This document shows positions 31,831 to 42,850 of a stretch of 64,000 nucleotides of DNA, piece after piece (position 1 is the first letter of the stretch; each line of letters opens with the position of its first letter). The notes beneath the pieces were generated by a model. It did no database searches, was not told where the DNA came from, and saw nothing but the letters and a program-made list of their open reading frames with translations. The position numbers were made by a program, and so were the translations under genes. Source of the DNA: Cardiocondyla obscurior (lineage: Eukaryota; Arthropoda; Insecta; Hymenoptera; Formicidae); NCBI RefSeq assembly GCF_019399895.1, contig NC_091889.1, positions 186,001-250,000 of the forward strand, read 5' to 3'.

Positions 31831-34510
31831 AAAATTTTTTTTTATTTATAAGAAAACATTTCTGTAAAGGATATTGAGTAAGTTTCACGAAATAATTTTT
31901 TAATGAAAAGTTTATCATTATATTTTTTTAAATATTTTGTCGTATCGCAGATTTCTACTGTGTGAAACAAATTTTGCTTACACCGAGATCCGCAGCAGCG
32001 CTATCTCGCTTCGGGAATCGCCTTTAAAAACGAACCATGGTTTCAGCAGTATTTAATAAAAGAAAAAGGACTAAAAAAAAAAAGAAAAATAAGGAAAGAA
32101 GAAAAGATGATGATTAGTGACGTAAGTTTGCAGAGAGAAAAAGAGAGAGAACAAATTGCGGTGAATTGTAAACATTATAAAAATTTACCATGTGTATACT
32201 TTCGAGACTAACAATATTTGTACTGTTCGACATTAGAAGTGCGCTGGTATCAGGGAACTGATTCTACTTATGTACAAATGTTATTACGAATTAAAAAATA
32301 CGATATGTGTACACAGTGCAAGACTATAGCGCCGCGAGGCTTGATAACCAGCTAAGGGAGCGCGAGAGGAAGAGAGAATGTGAGAGAGAAAGAGAAAAGA
32401 AGCTAAGAGATTTCTTTCTAGCTTGTCATACCGATATATATTTTTTTCTCTTAGCTTGTTCGAAATATTGTAAAACATGGGCGGAAATTTTGTGCTTGTC
32501 ATATGAATAGAGCATTATGTCGAGTACTAAAATGATAAGGTATATCTCAGTAAGTTTTTCTGTTCGTTCTTGACGCTACGACAGTTTAGATATTGCTCAA
32601 GTATATACGGTAATCAATGCTCTAAGCATTTCGTTGCAAACGTGTGAGATGCACTTTGCAAATTTCAAGACAGACGATAGTGTGCATTCACGAATAAAAA
32701 GGATTGCCTTTCTCGAATCCTAACTGTTCGGCGAGGAGCGGGATGACGTTAGAATTCAATGTATAATTGCATAAATTAAGAGATTAAATAACTACGGATA
32801 ATTTACTTGTAAACTAATAATTACAAGAACATATTAGTGTAATAACTTGTTAAATTGATAGTAAAGAATTTGTTTTGATTGATTGGCGAATTTTGCTCGT
32901 GGCAGATCTTATGACTTTTTTTTTTCTTTGGCTAAAAACAATATTTTCTTTATTATAAGCATATAAAATGGTAAAAGATTTTTTTGCAGTTATCGTTTTT
33001 TTACGCTCTTTATTGAAAATTCTTGTAAAAAGAAAAAGAACGATCTCATTTACAATATAAACGTTACGAGAGCTGTAAAAGTGTCGGGATAATATTGTAG
33101 ATTATAGTAGGTATTGTACGAAGGCATTGTGAAACGTAACTATTTGGAATAAAGATTTCATAAAATCTCTCATGCAAAGCATTTCTGTTCCCTGGTAGCA
33201 ACGAATTTCTGTAGTTGTAATTAATTAAAAAAAAAATGCTGAATAATGAATATAGCTACATACACCATACACTTTAACTGTGCCTATTATTAGACATGTT
33301 TGTCATGATTATTATTATTACTATGTTATTTTTACTGTTATCGCCTTCGTAAAATTTTTTTTATAGTTCATAGCAGTTCTAATTACGTTGTACGTACGTG
33401 TAGTATTAAAATTCTGCGCGTGATATTTTCTTTTTTTTTTTTTTAACTCGATTAAGATAAAGATCTTGCGAATCTTGGTGGCTACGTGCATTTCTTAAAT
33501 ATGTTCCGTCGTGAACATTTTTGTTCCGTCGAATGTAAAAAAAAAAAGGCGTTTGAAGCACCAAGAACGTTGGTCGAAAGTTCTTGTATGCACAATGTAA
33601 AATTATTTTTAATCAACTCTACTCCTTTGATTACGACCGCCGAGGAAGCGATAGCTTGTACGATTTCGAAGGGCATTCGAACTACTACTGCCTTTTTCAT
33701 ATTGCGCAACAAAACAAAAAAAAAAGAAAAGAAAAAAAAAGAAAGTGTCTCTCAGTTACCACAATATTTTTGGGAGCATCGTTATGCCGATGGTGTTCAC
33801 ACCCGCATACGTATATACGAAAAAGTATATGTATATGCATTACATCGACTATCTATCAACCTGGAAATATGAAGAAATATAAATTGCAAGGGAAATATAA
33901 GCGAGTTTAATTATTAACGCTAAGTAATATCTACTTGAAGCTCGCGATAGGTGTCATGTATCACTGGAGAAAATCGTGGAAACACGTACGAGCGACCGTT
34001 TGAAGAATTCAGGGGATTTTGTTTAAACTGCAGAAAATACCTCCGTATTATATTGTATAAACGTTCATTATCGAAATAAACTTAAGACTGAAAGCGTGAG
34101 TTCTTTTATCCAACTTCTACTTATACCTCGATGTTGCCTTTTGCGCAATAAGCACAATTGTTTTAACAACTTTCTAACTTGCACGAGAATATCGTAATTA
34201 AGTATATTGCGTACGAAAATATTACCTCATGTTGTTGAACATGATTTATTAATGATCGAAAATGTATACGACTCTCTTTGTCACACATAATTCGCAATCC
34301 TCTTAAATCAGTTTTATAACGAAGTAATTTCATTAACAGTATTATTAGACGTATGGCTTCGAGACGAGGGAAGCCCTGACGAGACTATATGAGGACTTGA
34401 ACGAAGTTTCGAGGACGTGTCACTTCTGGGCGGGAAAGAAATTTCTCTGCTAAATCATTTGTTTAAAATAATTTAAAAAAAATTATATATATATATATAT
34501 ATATAGCCAA
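31831..34510. other. Akirin 3' region and Arr2 upstream region
   Basis: AT-rich DNA of 2.7 kb. The first 1.3 kb probably holds the akirin 3'-untranslated region, with AATAAA at 33148. The rest lies upstream of Arr2. A TA repeat at 34484-34505 ends just before the chosen Arr2 start. Open frames at 33480-33910 are A/T-tract products and were not accepted. An untranslated or short coding first exon of Arr2 may lie here but was not found. Confidence 0.35.
34484..34505. repeat. TA dinucleotide microsatellite
   Basis: Eleven TA units lie 6 bp upstream of the candidate Arr2 ATG. If transcription starts upstream, this would lie in the 5'-untranslated region or in an intron. Confidence 0.8.
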
Positions 34511-36310
34511 ATGATTTCTTTATTATTTCTGGTCTTTGTTGCGGCTATTAAAGTATTCAAGAAGACTACTCCCAATGGTGAGCACTCTCAATTTTATCTA
34601 AAAATTTTGCTTTAATTAATAGTTTGTTAATTTTACTCAGGCAAAGTCACGGTATATCTGGGCAAGAGAGACTTTATTGATCATCTAGACCACACTGATC
34701 CTATTGACGGCGTCATCGTTGTAGAGAATGACTACCTCCAAGGGCGCAAGGTTTTCGGTCAGGTTGGTAAAACGTCTAATATGTAGTTACAAAAATTTAA
34801 ATAATTCCCGAAAAGTATTTAGCACATTTTTCGTCAATATGTATAAACGTTTTGCTGTGCTTAGGTCTTGACGACCTACCGATATGGCCGTGAGGAGGAT
34901 GAAGTGATGGGAGTGAAATTCAGCAAGGAACTGGTGTTATGTCGCGATCAAATAATACCGCAGAAGAAGGAGAAGCAAGAGACCACGGCGATTCAGGATC
35001 GTTTGCTGAAACGCCTGGGTACGAACGCATATCCATTCACGTTCCACTTTCCGCAGACGGCTCCTTGCTCGGTCACTCTCCAGCCCGGCGATGACGATCA
35101 AGGAAAACCCCTGGGTGTCGAATATGCCGTAAAAATATATGTTGGAGAAAATGAAGACGACAAGGTATCAAAATAGAAGACGTACGAATATCGAAAGCTA
35201 ATGAGTAACTTAAAAATAAAGCATCTGCAAACGCATGCTTTTTCATTTTGTTAGGGACACAAAAGGTCCTCTGTATCATTAGCCATCAAGAAATTGCAGT
35301 TTGCTCCACCTACGCGCGGCCGTCGTCTTCCTAGCTCCTTGATTTCGAAAGGGTTTACCTTCTCTCAAGGCAAACTGAGTCTGGAAGTCACGTTAGACAG
35401 AGAGATCTACTATCACGGTGAAAAAGTCGCTGCTAATATAACAGTTACAAACAATTCCCGAAAAGCGGTGAAGAATATTAAGGTAGATTTCAAAAAATAA
35501 GTTTACTAAAATCTCTATTTATCGTATTCTATCGCTAATGCCGTTTTCTCTTCGTAGTTATTCGTGGTTCAGCACTGCGAGGTGACTATGGTGAACACCC
35601 AATTTTCACGACACGTCGCTAGTTTGGAAACTCGCGAAGGTTGCCCGATCACACCGGGCGCATCTTTCACGAAACAATTCTATCTTGTGCCACTGGCCAG
35701 CAGCAACAAGGACCGGCGTGGGATTGCCCTCGACGGGCATCTCAAAGTATGCTACATGCTTGAACAAACCTGAAATATAAACTAATTTAATATTTTCTTT
35801 AATTATCCTAATATATATTAATGATAACAAATTTTGATTATCCCGTTTAGGACGATGACGTAAATTTAGCATCTTCAACTCTGGTTTCCGAAGGCAAATG
35901 TCCGACCGAAGCCTTAGGTATTGTAATCTCCTACTCGATTCGAGTAAAGTTAAATTGCGGCACGCTGGGTGGTGAATTAATCACCGATGTTCCATTCAAA
36001 CTGATGCATCCGGCCCCTGGTACGTTATTCAGAATATTATCACATCTTCATCAACTATATTTTACTTATTTATTCTTTTTTAAATAAGAGATTTACTTTA
36101 GAACTTAAATATTAAAAATTTTTTATATTTAAATAAAAATTTGTTTTTTTTTCTTTCTTTACAGGTGCCGTTGAAAGAGAAAATGCGATATTGAAGAAAA
36201 GCAAAAGCATTGACAGGGCACGATATGAAAACTCTTGTTACACCAATGATGACGATGATAATATCATATTTGAAGACTTCGCTCGTTTACGCTTAAACGA
36301 ACCAGAATAA
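34511..36310 (+). CDS. Arr2: Visual arrestin 2 (phosrestin-1)
   Basis: Arrestin 2 binds activated, phosphorylated rhodopsin in insect photoreceptors and ends the light response. Seven exons: 34511-34577, 34641-34762, 34865-35164, 35255-35482, 35558-35746, 35851-36019, 36165-36310; phases close to 406 aa (Drosophila Arr2 is 401). The match is strong throughout: VFKKTTPNGKVTVYLGKRDF, TTYRYGREEDEVMGVKFSKE, LGSNAYPFTFHFP-like and GKPLGVEYAVKIYVG. The second arrestin domain has FTFSQGKLSLEVTLDREIYY and KLNCGTLGGELITDVPFKLM, and the C-terminal NIIFEDFARLRLNE carries the clathrin/AP2-type tail. The splice donor after exon 2 is weak (GTTGGT). The predicted N-terminus MISLLFLVFVAA is hydrophobic and unlike the usual MVVSVKVFKK, so the true start may lie in an unseen upstream exon joining at the AG before TATTCAAG. 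Convergent with TFIIE-alpha. Confidence 0.93.
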
Positions 36311-37212
36311 GGCAGATAAGAAAAAAAGAAAAAAAAAGCGAGAAATTAGCGCTTTTTATCTTGCTATTATTTCAAAAGAATCCTGAACTTTCTACTCGTG
36401 TTAATTATTTTTTGTGTTTAAAGTTATTCTTTATCTTTAAATATTAATTATTAAACTTAAGAGAACTATATATACAATTAAAAACGTACTAAGAATTAAA
36501 ATATTTTTTAAATTATAATTTATTTAAAACTTACGTTTTTTTGGATTCTTTTGACGTGATTTTCAGTAAACGTATTGTATTCAATTAATGTAGACAAAAA
36601 GAAAACACTATTAAAAATTAATTTTAATATTCTAATATAATATTATAAAGCTATTACTAAAAACTAAAAAGAAAACAAAAAAGCGAAAAGATAATTATAA
36701 AAAATTAAATCGTCTCGGAATTTCTGTGCAATGGTGGTGGTTGGATAGAAATTCATTAAAAGACGAGTAAAAAAAAAAAAATGTTAACTAAACTTAAATA
36801 AATCGTAATGATTTAGTTTAAAAAAATTCCCGTCTTACCAGAAGTGACATGATATATTAGTTCCATCTAATTTCTTATGGTTTATTTATTAGTAAAGAAC
36901 TGTTTAATTGACCAATATTGTTCAATTACATTAGAAAATATATATGAAACTGTAAAAATGCAAGTTTATCTTTTCTCTTTTTAAACCGGTTATTCCTTCG
37001 AACACTATGGCTAATGTTAATCTGTATTTATTGATACAAAAAATACGTACAAGATGATCCACATCAGGATTGTTATACGTTACTATGAAAAATCATTACG
37101 TTATAAAAAATTATATGCATTTTATGACTATACAAAATATTACAGGAAACAACGATACCAAATCAATATCAGTCTTATGCAGAGCATTGTGAAGACTACT
37201 CTCGTTGTCCGT
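36311..37212. other. Convergent spacer Arr2 / TFIIE-alpha
   Basis: Nine hundred bases of AT-rich DNA between two stop codons hold the two 3'-untranslated regions. No other gene or repeat was recognised. Confidence 0.4.
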
Positions 37213-39027
37213 CTAGTCATACATGTGAGAATAAAATTCCTGATACGTTTGGATGTAAGACTCCTTTTCTATGGGCGTCATTTCTGCAATCAAAGTGTCT
37301 TTAACGTCGGTAATGGCAACCGTTTTGCCACCAACGCTCACGGTCGGCACCAATACATCGTCCTCGGAATCCATCGCTTCTACCTCGCCTAAAAATCGAG
37401 TTAACAATTTTTTTTATAAAGATTAATTAGTAATTATTTAAATGGTTTGTGAAATTCCTTTTCATTAATTTTTAAATAGAGATTTTATATCTTATTCTCG
37501 TTTAAACAGTTAACTGTTTTAATGTCAAATTTTTTAATTAATTCTTTTTACCAGTATCAATCGCCTGCATTTCTGTATCTTCTTCATTATCGCTACTATC
37601 GCTAGATTCTTGTGGAAGCGCTGCTTTAATAGACGCGGCGGAATTCGTGCCACCTTTTTTCTCGTGAGCTAATAAGACCGACATAATGTCCTCGCCTTGC
37701 TTATTATTCGTCGTAGTCGAGATTGTGGCAGTGGCTGCAGCTTTATCCAAGATACTATCTTGTGTATTTACGCCGTCCGGCTGCAAGACATTCGCGAATT
37801 AAAGATGAGATCTACAAGGGCGAGAACAGCAAAACGAAAAAGATACCTGTGAACCATCGGCATTGATAACTGTGCTTTCCATCATCCATATGGGTCTCTC
37901 TTTTCTATGATTCGACGCGCTATCGTCAGGAGACTCGTCTCCAATAGTAACGTCGACTCTGGTATCCTCCACCATGAAGCCTGACATTCTAGTTGCCTCA
38001 CCGGACCACTGTTCGTTAGGTGCTCTAAGACCGCTTGGTTTTTTCGTGTCAATACTATAATAAAAATAATTACTTAAAAGAAAATAAAAAATTTTAATAC
38101 ATAAAAGTATTTTGAAAAACTTGTACCCTCGAATAGTGTTGATATCAATAGGTTCCGGTTCCAGTATCTCGGGCGCTAATTTAATTCCTTCTACTTCCCT
38201 TAATAATATATAGAGTGGTTCTAGCTGTTCATTGAACTTTGCTAATAATAATCTGGAATCTTTCTTTGGAAGAGCAGACTGATCTTCCTCCACTATCTCC
38301 CGGCAATATGTACATCTAAACTCACCAGTTCTCATATCGAAAAGTTGATCGGCCTGTACAGAAATTTAATAGTTCTGTTTACTCGTAATTGTAATGTAAG
38401 AATATAAACTAAAGTTAAATTTAATGCATACTATACCTACTTCAAGATCAGTAAATGTCTTTAAACAACTCGGACACTTAAAACTAGCTCTACTAGTCGC
38501 ATCTCTCTCCTCGGTTTCCATTCTCTTTCTCATTAAATCGAGTTTATACTTAACTACGTTTACAAACGTCTAAAATAAAGTTATAAATATTTATTAATTG
38601 TTTTTCCAACTTCATCAGCATTATATCTAGTTAAATAGCATTTGACACACTTTGTAATTAATAAAATAATAGTTGACTTTCTGTGCTTTGCCATCAGATC
38701 CTGTCTCCATTTTCAATCTCACTTGAATAAATTTATCATTTCTTAATGTGGATATCCTGGCTCTTAACATCTTTCGTTCAAACTTGAGTAATTCACAAAT
38801 ATCATCTTCTTTCATACCTAGTAAAATTATTTACATTAAATAAAATATTACTTAAAAAGATGCTTTAGAAGATTTTGTAGATCAGTATATAATTACTTAC
38901 ATGGATTTCTAACCAACATATCTACAATTAGAGCATCCTCTATTGTATAGAACCCACGTACAACAAGTCTTGCCAGTTTCTTCAAGCTACTAGGTACCTC
39001 AGTGACAAGTCTTTCCTCGCCACTCAT
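37213..39027 (-). CDS. TfIIEalpha: General transcription factor IIE subunit 1 (TFIIE-alpha)
   Basis: TFIIE-alpha recruits and regulates TFIIH at RNA polymerase II promoters. Seven exons: 39027-38901, 38817-38651, 38569-38441, 38353-38127, 38054-37847, 37780-37552, 37388-37213; phases close to 420 aa, as in animals (about 430). The N-terminal winged-helix domain is [21 protein letters not shown] through [17 protein letters not shown]. The C4 zinc ribbon is CPSCLKTF and FRCTYCRE, with LEADQLFD between. The segment IDINTIR to PIWMMESTV is the conserved central part. An acidic stretch ([25 protein letters not shown]) fits the TFIIH-contact region, and [14 protein letters not shown] ends the protein. 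Divergent from RabL3. Confidence 0.95.
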
Positions 39028-39858
39028 ATTTTAAGTAGTCAAAATAATTTTTTAACAGTTGATACAGGTATTAACTTTACTGCTAGTACTTATTATTCTT
39101 ATTACAATACTATCTGCTTACATATTTAGTTTTATCTCAAATGTACTTTAATCTTACAAATTTTATTCTCCAGAAAGTGCAGTTGTCACATGAATAAAAT
39201 TTTATCTCATCTTCATCTCTCACCTACAAATCAGACCAACATGTTAAAGAAAGAAGATATTTCGCAAGAAAATGTTGACAGTTATAAAATGTACCTGCTT
39301 CACCACGTAAATACTGTAGTCCCGAATTCTTACGGAGCTCAGAATTATTTTCTCCTTTCTTCTCTTTTCCTTTATCGTGTATCGCTATGCTCGTCCTGAA
39401 CTCGGACTCATCGCCTGAGCCGCAAAAGTCTTGGAAACGTCGCGAAAACACAGCTGTACAACCAGCCGCGGCACCATTCACAGGATAAGTTGTAGGTTAG
39501 AATTGGAAAAATCTCACAAACGGTACGGTTTCGATGTTGCGCCTCATGACTGCCGAATATAATGATGATACCACTGAAACATTGGACGTTTGACTTGTCG
39601 CATTGATTCGTACTACGTTTCGGTTAGCTCCCATCACTAGCTCGAATCTCGATTTGGCGGTAGCATTCCCGACTCCCCCAATACTCACCTGTCTCGCATA
39701 AGCACTTTGACAAATTGCCGTCGGCAATAGTGACGGCTCGCAGCGAATTTTTTCGGAACTAAAAAAAACTTTGTCTTTCGGTCGAGGACCTGTTCAAAGC
39801 TTGCTGCTGCTTTTTAATTTTTGTGCATTATCAGTCAAATGTGAAGTCTACCGGGAGA
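39028..39858. promoter_or_regulatory. TFIIE-alpha upstream region
   Basis: On the minus strand, 39490 to about 39289 is open for some 65 codons and ends in a donor-like GTACAT. No ATG starts this frame, as an in-frame TAA precedes it and no acceptor AG is nearby, so it is more likely a 5'-untranslated exon of TFIIE-alpha than a separate gene. Promoter sequence probably lies at 39480-39860. Confidence 0.35.
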
Positions 39859-40155
39859 CAGAGAGCCCGAATCGGAATCGCGCCTTCCACGCGTACAAAT
39901 GCAGAAGCTCGTCCGTGTGAAGCCAGCGCTTCGACTGCCGTCGGATAGAAGAAAAGGCCAGAGCTATACATTGTCTGTCCTATTCTTTCGCGGATCTGCG
40001 ATAACTGCCGGCGACGCCGCAAAAGAGTAGGACAATGTATAGCTCATGCCTTTTTTTCTATCCGACGGCAGCCGAAGCGCTCACTTTACACGGACGAGCC
40101 TCTGCATTTGTAAGCGTGGAAGCCGCAATTCCGAGTTGGGCTCTCTGCCGGAAGA
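39851..40155. mobile_element. Foldback/MITE-like element, copy 2 (289 bp plus 8-bp candidate target duplications)
   Basis: The element spans 39859-40147. Its ends are inverted copies about 130 bp long with scattered mismatches (roughly 85% paired by eye) around a loop of about 30 bp. Both ends start CAGAGAGCCC. The flanking 8 bp are ccgggaga (39851-39858) and ccggaaga (40148-40155), which match at 7 of 8. A CAG terminus plus an 8-bp duplication suggests a non-autonomous hAT-type element, though the duplication does not fit the common hAT site preference, so the superfamily is tentative. There is no coding capacity. Arms match copy 1 (12855-13032) over at least 65 bp; parts of the inner arm are also recognisable there. 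The element lies 148 bp upstream of the RabL3 ATG. Confidence 0.85.
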
Positions 40156-40295
40156 TAATGTTATTCGCGTGCAAAACCGCATGCGTGAGAAGTAACGTGT
40201 GAGGCTCTGCGTGGCACTGCCTCGAAATTGGCAAAGAAACTGCCTGTCAAACGTGAAAATAATTCAAGTAGAAAACGTTTGACGAGGCTCACCTA
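40156..40295 (+). promoter_or_regulatory. RabL3 proximal upstream region
   Basis: Only 140 bp separate the inverted-repeat element from the RabL3 ATG, so the element lies in or next to the core promoter or the 5'-untranslated region. No specific site was recognised. Confidence 0.4.
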
Positions 40296-41598
40296 ATGGC
40301 AGCAATAGACAAAGTTAAAATTATCGTTGTAGGAGACTCAGGTAAACGTGAGAAAATCATTTATTATTTGGGTAAATGTTACGAATACATCTGTTTGAAT
40401 TTTTTGTTGGGCTTTACTGTGCACCGAAATATTCCGCGTCAAAGTTGGCATATTTGCATAGTGGTACAAATATTTTTCATCGCGTTAATGTGTCTATTAA
40501 TATCTTAGTTATTTTAATTTTTAGACGTTAGGTTATGTATAATTGTAACTCATTCTAAATTGTCATTACAAAGGTGTTATCTTTGTAAAAAAAATTCTTT
40601 GAATCTGTATATTTATAATGGGTACTTTCATTATTGCAGGTGTTGGTAAAACATCATTGACACATTTGATATGTCAGCAGCAACCTATCAGTAGTCCTTC
40701 CTGGACAATAGGTTGTTCTGTGGAAGTTAAGCTGCATGAATATAAAGAAGGTACACCAAACCAGAAAAAATATTTCATTGAGTTATGGGATGTTGGTGGG
40801 AGCCAGAGTCACAAAAACACCAGATCAGTGTTTTATAATTCCACAAATGGTATGTGTACATTTTGTATTAATTAAATCAATTGTATTCTTACACCCATGG
40901 GGGATGCACCCTGAGGCTGAGATAAAAATGTAAAAGTAAAATTGTAAAAATGTGTTGTTTGTAACTAGGCATAATATTAGTCCATGATTTAACAAATCGA
41001 AAATCACAGCAGAATTTGCAGAAGTGGCTGGAGGAGGTTTTAAGTAAGGATGGAGGTTCTTCAAAGTCCAAATCATTTGAAGACTTTGATCCTGAGAAAT
41101 TTGTAGGCTCAACTCAGGTGACAATAATTTTTTAAGCTATAGCTTAAAAATATACAGCAATAAATAGGGTGTCCCATAGCAAATGGATACTCTGTGTGTA
41201 TATTAATGCCAAATAGCATACCAATATTTATTTCTAGATACCAATTTTGGTCATTGGAACAAAGCTCGATTTGATCTCCGAGTCAAATTCCATAAAATCT
41301 ACAATACACAGACGTTCTGCGACTATTGCAGAGGAGTGTGGGGCGGATGAAATATTTTTGGTAAATATTTTACATCCAATAGACTGTCAAACACACTTAA
41401 CACGCTTTATTTCAACAGGATTGTCGTCAGATAAGATCTCTAGCGGCGGGTTCTAGCTCATCTGTGAAACTCAGCAGATTTTTCGACAAAATTATCGAAA
41501 GACGCTATTATTCCTCCAGAGAAACACTCGGGGTTGACAAACGAAGACTACCGCAATATACTTCTACGTTTTACCCAAAGTTTTATCATAACGACTGA
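40296..41598 (+). CDS. RabL3: Rab-like protein 3
   Basis: RABL3 is an atypical small GTPase; the vertebrate protein modulates Ras signalling through prenylation adaptors. Five exons: 40296-40341, 40640-40849, 40969-41117, 41238-41360, 41419-41598; phases close to 235 aa, the same size as human. The P-loop is GDSGVGKTSL (split by intron 1). The switch-I region is [20 protein letters not shown]. The DxxG motif is ELWDVGG and the base-specificity motif NKxD is present as the variant IGTKLD. The C-terminal [20 protein letters not shown] (with [12 protein letters not shown]) carries the SAK-like box and matches RABL3 rather than classic Rabs. There is no C-terminal prenylation cysteine, as in the family. 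Divergent from TFIIE-alpha. Confidence 0.95.
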
Positions 41599-42850
41599 GC
41601 ATATTAAGAGTTGAATCAAGTCGTCAACTGCATCAAGAGATCTCGAGGATTATATTTCGCAGGACAATCATTTTTACGACACGAGGTGTTATAAGATCGC
41701 ACGGATTAAGCATCAAGGCCATTGATCTCGCATTTCTTATCCACATTCCTAATCTTCCCATGGAAGTGTCTGATTAAATATGCTCAAGAGAGACTGACGG
41801 AATACGCTTACAAGAAAGAGACCTGGCTCTTTCAAAGTGCACGCATAAAAGTACATTAGACTACCGTTTATGTATTCACATTGTAAGCAATACTTATTTT
41901 ATAATATAAAATAACACGTAATCTATCGAATAATATTACTAGCAAGATTTACGTAGATAATTTATGAAACATTTTTATTAATTTAAATAACGAAAATACA
42001 TTTTGCAAAGATCTTTCGAGTGAAAGAGATGGAGATCATCATAGCGGTTCCAAGATCAAAATGATGATTGGCCAGAAAATGTCTCGGGGATATATTTTAG
42101 TTATCTCGCGATGAAAATATTTCAGACTGGTCGCTCTTGCATAGGGATGTTTTAGCGAAGAGGTATCGATGTTTCAAACTGTACCGAGGCATCCCTACTC
42201 CGGCATGACGGCGCGGCGAACACGAGGTCTTTCAAAAGACACGTCTTCCTCGAGTGCGGAGGCGCGTGACAGGTGCGCGGAACGAACCCGCACAACCGTG
42301 GTCTGCAACGAATGTCGAAGCGGGGGAAAGCGGGTCTTTTCTCCTCCTTAAACCGGAGCTTCGTGCACTACACTACTCCGGATCCTCTGGTGCGCTCTTG
42401 GTCAACGTGCGCATCTTTTTTCGGCTGTTTATGCGTGTGAGCGTTTAATTCGGGACACGTGCCTCCCTGCCATTTTTATTTTTTTTTTACCCGACGCCAA
42501 GGTTATCGCGTACCTACGATAGCGTGTATCTGCGCGAAGATTATGCCTGTCAAGTTTTCACGTTCGCAAACGACTCCGATTTTGACTGGCTTAATTGTGA
42601 TTAATTTACTTGACAATTTGGTAATAATATTAATTATAGATAATGACATTGTTAATCCTTATCGTTTTTTGCATATGGGACTCAGAGCTCAAGGACAATG
42701 AGCTGAAGCAATTTTAATTAATTGCTAATTAAATTAATCGTAGTTCAGTCGTGTTACATTCTTAAGTATTAATAGATCTGACGCTGAGTGATTCGATGAA
42801 TCATACTCTTAATAGCTCTTTTCGATTTTTCAGGTGATATTCTAACAGTT
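41599..42850. other. RabL3 3' region and AFG1L promoter
   Basis: The part up to about 42160 is mostly AT-rich 3'-untranslated and spacer DNA. A GC-richer stretch at 42180-42400 is likely the AFG1L promoter and start region. A splice acceptor (TTTTTCAG) at about 42833 just before the AFG1L ATG suggests a 5'-untranslated intron. Short open frames were not accepted. Confidence 0.4.

Noticed and set aside
33480..33910. Open frames between akirin and Arr2
   Set aside because: Lys-rich translation of A tracts in AT-rich DNA with no family resemblance.
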